From NCBI GenBank assembly GCA_017459225.1, contig JAFUDL010000189.1, positions 1 through 9,338 on the forward strand: a stretch of DNA of 9,338 nt. Direction: 5' to 3'. This stretch comes from Kiritimatiellia bacterium (GTDB taxonomy: Bacteria; Verrucomicrobiota; Kiritimatiellia; RFP12; UBA1067). Below, piece by piece: positions 5,653 through 9,338 of this stretch (positions are counted from its first letter, which is position 1; each line of letters starts with the position of its first letter). Under the pieces are notes generated by a model. The model had not been told where the DNA came from. It ran no database searches and worked only from the letters and a program-made list of their open reading frames with translations. Both the position numbers and the translations under genes were made by a program.

Positions 5653-6729
5653 CTACTCGCACATCGAGAGCGCCAGCACGGCGAACGCGGTCGCCAGCAC
5701 GGGATCGCCCTCCCAGAAGCGGTTGTTGTCGTTCACCCAGCTGCCGTCGGGACGCTGCAGCGAGATCAGCTTGGCGGCGAGCTCGGCCTTCCAGCGCACC
5801 TTGCGTCCGTCGGGCTGAACAATCTCGTCAACGCCGGCCGCGGCAAGGGCGCGGGAGAGGATGTCGTAGTAGTAGTAGAGGCCCTGGTTGCCCATGCCGG
5901 GATTTTCGTCCACCGTCCAGAAGCGCGAGCAGTACTCAAGCGCGCTCTTCACGCGCGGATCGGCGCGCGTGAGCTTCGCGTGGCACATCGAGAGAACGGC
6001 CGCGTAGCTCATGGAGCCGTATGCGCGCAGCTGAACGCGTCCCGTGCTGTTGGTGGAGGTGCCGGCCTGCGGCGTGCGCTCGTTGTACGCGGCGCCGCCA
6101 GCGCGCTCGCCGGAAGTCTCCTGGAGATGCGTCACGAACTTGAGCGCCTGCTCCCAGTTGAGGTCGGCGCGGGCCTGTCCCTTCGGGCGCATGTCCTCCA
6201 CGCTCTCCGTGCGGCGCATGGCGTCCATCGCGTACGAGGTGTTGGAAAGGTCGGCGTAGCGGCGGCGCGAGACGCGGTCGTACCCGAAGCCGCCCGCCAT
6301 CGTGTCGTCGCCAGTGAGCTGGCTGCCCGCGATGTACGTGCGGGCGTCGAGAATCGCCTTCGTCGGCGCAAGGCCGCTTTCGAAGAGCGCGCTCACGCAC
6401 ACGCTCGTGTTGTAGTTTCCAAGTCCAGAGCCGCCGCGGCCAGGCTTGGGCACGTAGAAGCCGCCGTCTGGACGCTGAGTGCCGAGAACGAACGCGGCCG
6501 CCTTCTTCGCGCTTTCGCTGCGGCCTTCGCCGCCGCGGACAAGCGCCCAGAGCGGCAGGGCCGTGAGCGCAGGCATCTGCGCGTCGCTGAAGTGCCCGTC
6601 TTCGGCCTGCCGCGCCTTGAGGTACTTCACTCCCTTCGCCACGGCCTGGGCAACGCCGTCTTCCGCAGCGCATGCCGCCGCGCAGAACGCGGCCGCGGCA
6701 ACCGCCATCACAAGTCTAGAAGCCTTCAT
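5653..6729 (-). CDS. Secreted squalene-cyclase/prenyltransferase-like alpha-toroid repeat protein, probably non-catalytic
   Basis: This 358-residue protein has an N-terminal signal peptide (MKASRLVMAVAAAAFCAAACAA). Its QxxDG-type repeats are those of the terpene-cyclase/prenyltransferase fold: QAEDGHF (41-47), QRPDGGF (85-91) and a full QW motif QRPDGSW (325-331). Helical repeats between them (NYNTSVCVSALFESG; SNTSYAMDAM) complete a single toroid, about half the length of a squalene-hopene cyclase. Where cyclases carry the proton-donating DxDDTA, this protein appears to read DLSNTS (160-165), so the acid residues are missing and cyclisation is unlikely. Its role is unknown; binding hydrophobic or peptide ligands in the periplasm is possible. 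The ATG at 6729 overlaps the upstream nif3-like stop as ATGA and has an AAGGAG site (6743-6738). The open frame continues upstream to 7224 but that is a shadow of the Nif3-like gene. Confidence 0.82.
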   Translation of the reverse strand: MKASRLVMAVAAAAFCAAACAAEDGVAQAVAKGVKYLKARQAEDGHFSDAQMPALTALPLWALVRGGEGRSESAKKAAAFVLGTQRPDGGFYVPKPGRGGSGLGNYNTSVCVSALFESGLAPTKAILDARTYIAGSQLTGDDTMAGGFGYDRVSRRRYADLSNTSYAMDAMRRTESVEDMRPKGQARADLNWEQALKFVTHLQETSGERAGGAAYNERTPQAGTSTNSTGRVQLRAYGSMSYAAVLSMCHAKLTRADPRVKSALEYCSRFWTVDENPGMGNQGLYYYYDILSRALAAAGVDEIVQPDGRKVRWKAELAAKLISLQRPDGSWVNDNNRFWEGDPVLATAFAVLALSMCE

Positions 6730-7433
6730 TCGCCCTTCTCCTTCTGCGCCGCCTGCGCATCCTCGTCGCGCGGGATGAACTGGGTGGACACCTTGAGCGC
6801 ACGCGGCATGGCCCTTGCGAGCGCCTTCACGCCGAACGTCTCGGTCTGGTAGTGACCTGCGCAAATCATCGGCATTCCCACGTTCTCGGCGGCGATCGTC
6901 TCGCCCCAGTCGGCCTCGCCCGTGATGAAGAGGTCGCAGCCGAGCTCCTTCGCGTCCACCGCGTGGCACCCGGCCCCGCCCGAGCACACGCCCACCTTCT
7001 TGCCGTTGGGAAGCGTGCCCGTCACGCCGATCGTCTCGCCGTGATACACGAACGCGGGCTTGAGGTTCTTCAGCCCGAGGAAGCGGGCGAGTTCGTAGTT
7101 GTTGCCGTACTTGTGGTTGGCGTCGAGAGGCAGATGCACCACGTAGAGCGCGAGGTTGGCGTCCATCGCGGCCTTCACCACGTTGTACACGCCGCCGGTC
7201 AGGCGCTGGATGCCGCCTCCCCACGAGATGCCGTGGTGAACGACGAGGAGCTGCGCGCCCGCCACTGCCGCCGCCTTCACGGTGCGCACGCTCGCATCCA
7301 CGCCGAAGGCCACCTTGTCCACGCGCTCGCCCTCGCGGGCGATCTGCAGACCGTTGTTGGAGACGTCAGAGAACGCGCGCACGTCGAGCGCGGCGTCAAG
7401 CCAGTCCACAATGCTCTTCAGCGAGGCGCTCAT
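6726..7433 (-). CDS. Nif3-like dinuclear metal-centre protein
   Basis: This 235-residue cytoplasmic protein belongs to the NIF3/YbgI family, which forms a hexameric toroid with a two-metal site. Members are often labelled GTP cyclohydrolase 1 type 2, but the true role of most is unproven. Visible signature parts are VSNNGLQI (24-31), the HHG ligand pair H66-H67, VVHLPLDANH (98-107; H100, D104, H107 near the metals), LFITGEADW (168-176) and the C-terminal ligands H194 and E198 in GHYQTE. The length fits the short form without an inserted domain. The start ATG at 7433 overlaps the ligase stop and the end overlaps the repeat-protein start, both as ATGA, so translation is likely coupled on both sides. 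Only a distant AAAGGGA (7450-7444) serves as ribosome site. The last residues (AQAAQKEKGE) are a charged tail. Confidence 0.9.
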   Translation of the reverse strand: MSASLKSIVDWLDAALDVRAFSDVSNNGLQIAREGERVDKVAFGVDASVRTVKAAAVAGAQLLVVHHGISWGGGIQRLTGGVYNVVKAAMDANLALYVVHLPLDANHKYGNNYELARFLGLKNLKPAFVYHGETIGVTGTLPNGKKVGVCSGGAGCHAVDAKELGCDLFITGEADWGETIAAENVGMPMICAGHYQTETFGVKALARAMPRALKVSTQFIPRDEDAQAAQKEKGE

Positions 7434-9115
7434 TCGTCGAGTGTCCCTTTGTAGGCGACTCGCCTCACCTTCTGGATGGACGTGCGCTGGAGCGGCTCCT
7501 TCGCCACCACCACCTTGCGCACGCGCTTGTAGTCCGCGAGGTCCTGGCACTGCGCGTGCACCTTGTCCTGCGCGATCTTCACGGCGTCCTCCCACGCCAC
7601 GTCCTTTCCGCCGTTGCGGGCCTTCAGCAGGTCCATGTTGGGATGCACCACGCATCCCACCTTCTCGCCCGGCACTCCGCCGGAGGTGTATCCCACCACC
7701 ACGCAGTCGCTCACCACAGGATCGGCGCCGATGCGGTTCTCGACCTCCTCGGGGTAGATGTTCTTGCCCTCGCGGTTGACGATGAGCGCCTTCTTGCGTC
7801 CGCAGATGGAGATGAGACCGTCCTCGTCGATCCTTGCGAGATCGCCCGTCTTGAACCACTCGCCGTCGAACGCCTCCTTCGTGGCCTCATCGTTCTTCCA
7901 GTAGCCCTTCATCGTGATCGGGCCCTTCACCTGAAGCTCGCCCACACCGTTCTCGTTCTTGTCCGCCAGGCGCACTTCGATGTTGGTGAGCTTCTGCCCG
8001 ATGGTGCCGATTCTCGCGCACTTCGGGCCGGCGATCGAGACGACGGGCGAGCATTCGGTGAGGCCGTAGCCCTCCAACACCGTTATGCCAAGGCGCTTGT
8101 AGCCCTGAAGCACATGCACAGGACACGGCGCGCCACCCACTATCATGAACCGCAGCCTTCCGCCCAGGCTTGCCACGATGCGCCGCTTCACGAAGCAGCC
8201 AAGCCCTACGCACATGAGGAAGCGCGCCGCGCGGGAAGCCTTGATGGAGGCGTCGATCTTGTCGTACATCTTCTCCGCGAGAAGCGGCACGCTCATCACC
8301 ACGGACGGCGCCAGCAGCTTCACGTCCTCGCCAATCGTGTAGAGCGAGCGCACGAACATCATCGTGCATCCCCTGAAGAGGCCCAGCACGAAGTTTGTGC
8401 AGAACGAGAACGCATGGAAGAGCGGCAGCACAACGAGAAGCGAGTCGGTGGAGTCAACGCGCTCGCCAAACGCCTGAAGGCCGCCGTCGATGTCCGCTAT
8501 GAAGTTGCCGTGCGTGAGCATGGCGCCCTTCGGGCGGCCGGTCGTGCCGGAAGTGTAGATGACGGATGCAACATCCTCCTCGCACACCACGTTAGCGGCG
8601 TACCAGGCATCGGACCCCTCGGAGCGCGCCTTAGTCGCGGGAGCGGCCTTGATGGCCTCGTAGTCGCACACAGCCACGCGGCCTATCGGATCAAGGCAGG
8701 CATCGGCGCCGTCTGTGAGCACCACGGCCCGAAGGTCCGGCAGGTCCGGCGCGATCGCCTTCATCATCTCGAGATGGGACTTGTCGGTGGTCACTACCGC
8801 CGCGTGAGAGTCGCGCAGGATGTACGCCACCTCGTCGTTGTGAAGCTTCGGATCGATCGGCACCACGGCCACTCCCGCGCCGCTGCAGGCGAGATACGCC
8901 TCCATCCACTCGGGGTTGTTGGGCAGCATGATGGCCACGGCCTCTTCACGCGGACGCAGCGCGAACGCGGGACCATACGCCTCGGCAACTGCGCGCACGC
9001 CGGAGAGGAACTCGGCCCACGTGCGCGTGTGCCATTCTTTGCAGCGACAGTACTTAAGCGCCGCGGAATGCGGCGTTTCCTTCGCCAATTTTTCAAGGCA
9101 AGAGCGAATTGTCAT
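7430..9115 (-). CDS. AMP-forming long-chain fatty acid-CoA ligase (acyl-activating enzyme)
   Basis: This 561-residue enzyme of the ANL superfamily activates a carboxylic acid, probably a fatty acid, to an acyl-AMP and then a thioester, normally with CoA. Motifs in order are the P-loop YTSGTTGRPKG (187-197), LPLFHAF (230-236), GYGLTECSP (349-357), FKTGDLA (421-427), GRKKALIV (439-446) with KNIYPEEVE (451-459), and the C-terminal catalytic lysine in TSIQKVRR (K549). The hinge and C-terminal domain are intact. No transmembrane segment or fused acyltransferase is seen, so it is not an Aas-type fusion, though an acyl-ACP synthetase role cannot be excluded. The ATG at 9115 has an AGGAG ribosome site (9126-9122) six bases upstream and a good promoter before it. 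It is the first gene of the six-gene cluster and overlaps the Nif3-like gene by 4 bp. Confidence 0.92.
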   Translation of the reverse strand: MTIRSCLEKLAKETPHSAALKYCRCKEWHTRTWAEFLSGVRAVAEAYGPAFALRPREEAVAIMLPNNPEWMEAYLACSGAGVAVVPIDPKLHNDEVAYILRDSHAAVVTTDKSHLEMMKAIAPDLPDLRAVVLTDGADACLDPIGRVAVCDYEAIKAAPATKARSEGSDAWYAANVVCEEDVASVIYTSGTTGRPKGAMLTHGNFIADIDGGLQAFGERVDSTDSLLVVLPLFHAFSFCTNFVLGLFRGCTMMFVRSLYTIGEDVKLLAPSVVMSVPLLAEKMYDKIDASIKASRAARFLMCVGLGCFVKRRIVASLGGRLRFMIVGGAPCPVHVLQGYKRLGITVLEGYGLTECSPVVSIAGPKCARIGTIGQKLTNIEVRLADKNENGVGELQVKGPITMKGYWKNDEATKEAFDGEWFKTGDLARIDEDGLISICGRKKALIVNREGKNIYPEEVENRIGADPVVSDCVVVGYTSGGVPGEKVGCVVHPNMDLLKARNGGKDVAWEDAVKIAQDKVHAQCQDLADYKRVRKVVVAKEPLQRTSIQKVRRVAYKGTLDE

Positions 9116-9140
9116 TAGATGCTCCTATTCGACAAGGCAT

Positions 9141-9169
9141 AATATATCATAATTCTCCTGCTGACTCAA
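9141..9169 (-). promoter_or_regulatory. Predicted sigma70-type promoter of the six-gene cluster
   Basis: On the minus strand, -35 TTGAGT (9169-9164) is followed by 17 bp and -10 TATATT (9146-9141), preceded by TGA as an extended -10. The start would be near 9134, giving a leader of about 19 nt that holds the AGGAG ribosome site (9126-9122). No other comparable promoter with adequate spacing is seen between the downstream genes, which fits transcription of all six from here. The core closely matches the promoter of the M20 gene. Confidence 0.65.
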
Positions 9170-9338
9170 TGGCGTTTTATCCAATTTGGGGTGTCGATTG
9201 CAAGAGTGAACGCAAGGATCCAAAGCGTTTACCTTTGCAGACAGAGGGAATGCCGGGGAGAATGTGCGATTAGGCATTGTAGTTCCTCCCACTCCCCCCT
9301 AGGGGGGAGTTGCGTTTAGTTTTGCAAATCCAAGGCGA
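9170..9338. other. Non-coding stretch at the right edge
   Basis: About 170 bp with lower GC than the genes. I see no credible gene on either strand. It holds a small CAAAG-N7-CTTTG inverted repeat (9221-9237), an AATGCC/GGCATT pair (9249-9254 and 9273-9278) and the 20-bp palindrome described separately. It is the upstream region of the six-gene cluster and probably separates it from a gene beyond the window. Confidence 0.6.
9291..9310. repeat. Perfect 20-bp palindrome
   Basis: ACTCCCCCCTAGGGGGGAGT reads the same on both strands. As RNA it would give an 8-bp stem with a CTAG loop. On the plus strand it is followed by TGCGTTTAGTTTTGC, a weak T-rich tail; on the minus strand no T-run follows. 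No plus-strand gene precedes it within the window, so a simple terminator role is not supported. It may be a dispersed repeat or part of a larger element cut by the edge. Confidence 0.7.

Noticed and set aside
5653..6729. Calling the repeat protein a functional squalene-hopene cyclase and the cluster a hopanoid pathway
   Set aside because: The protein is about half size, secreted and lacks the acid motif, and no squalene or hopanoid biosynthesis genes are nearby.
5413..6852. Plus-strand open frame of 479 codons across the repeat-protein gene
   Set aside because: It spans two gene boundaries on the other strand and shows only Ala/Arg/His-rich composition.
6730..7224. Upstream extension of the repeat-protein frame
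   Set aside because: It overlaps the Nif3-like gene and is Arg/Gly-rich. A signal peptide, a ribosome site and an ATGA overlap all mark the start at 6729.
7556..9118. Plus-strand open frame of 520 codons opposite the acyl-CoA ligase gene
   Set aside because: Its composition is dominated by His, Arg, Val and Ala, as expected for the complement of a GC-rich gene. No domain is seen, and all ANL motifs lie on the minus strand.
9221..9237. CAAAG-N7-CTTTG inverted repeat as a catabolite or LacI-family operator
   Set aside because: Arms of five bases and no match to a full symmetric operator; expected by chance in AT-richer intergenic DNA.
9250..9273. Seven-codon open frame ATGCCG...TAG with a GAGGGA-like purine run upstream
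   Set aside because: Far too short to support as a gene, and there is no promoter or leader-peptide context.

Overview
The window is a gene-dense, GC-rich bacterial segment holding eight protein genes. AT-rich promoter patches stand out sharply between them. I see no RNA genes, insertion sequences, CRISPR arrays or phage genes. The likeliest source is the Planctomycetota-Verrucomicrobiota-Kiritimatiellota-Lentisphaerota (PVC) lineage, possibly a gut or other anaerobic member. This is inference. It rests on a Gfo/Idh/MocA oxidoreductase with a twin-arginine signal, a secreted squalene-cyclase-like repeat protein whose acid motif is lost, and a fermentation-type lactaldehyde reductase. No marker in the window fixes the taxon.

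Layout. Positions 1-843 (minus) hold the first 281 codons of a FucO-type lactaldehyde reductase, cut by the window edge. A 152-bp divergent intergenic region follows (844-995). It carries a promoter for each side, two small hairpins and a 13-bp sequence repeated in tandem. On the plus strand, 996-2354 encodes an M20 metallopeptidase whose predicted transcription start falls on its ATG, so its mRNA is probably leaderless. Its stop codon overlaps, tail to tail, the stop codon of the next gene.

Positions 9115 down to 2351 (minus) form one compact six-gene cluster. In transcription order it encodes an AMP-forming acyl-CoA ligase, a Nif3-family protein, a secreted squalene-cyclase-like repeat protein, a Tat-exported Gfo/Idh/MocA oxidoreductase, a SurA-like periplasmic peptidyl-prolyl isomerase, and RsmA (KsgA) 16S rRNA dimethyltransferase. 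The first three genes are joined by 4-bp ATGA overlaps and the rest by gaps of 20-31 bp. One good sigma70-type promoter lies upstream (9141-9169). This looks like a single operon that mixes lipid activation, envelope or periplasmic functions and ribosome maturation. The surA-rsmA pair at its end recalls the surA-pdxA-ksgA order of gammaproteobacteria, without pdxA.

The right end (9170-9338) is non-coding, with a perfect 20-bp palindrome at 9291-9310. No unmistakable new system is visible. The points most worth checking are the conserved promoter core with a predicted leaderless start, the tandem operator-like repeat, and the degenerate cyclase-fold secreted protein paired with an exported oxidoreductase.
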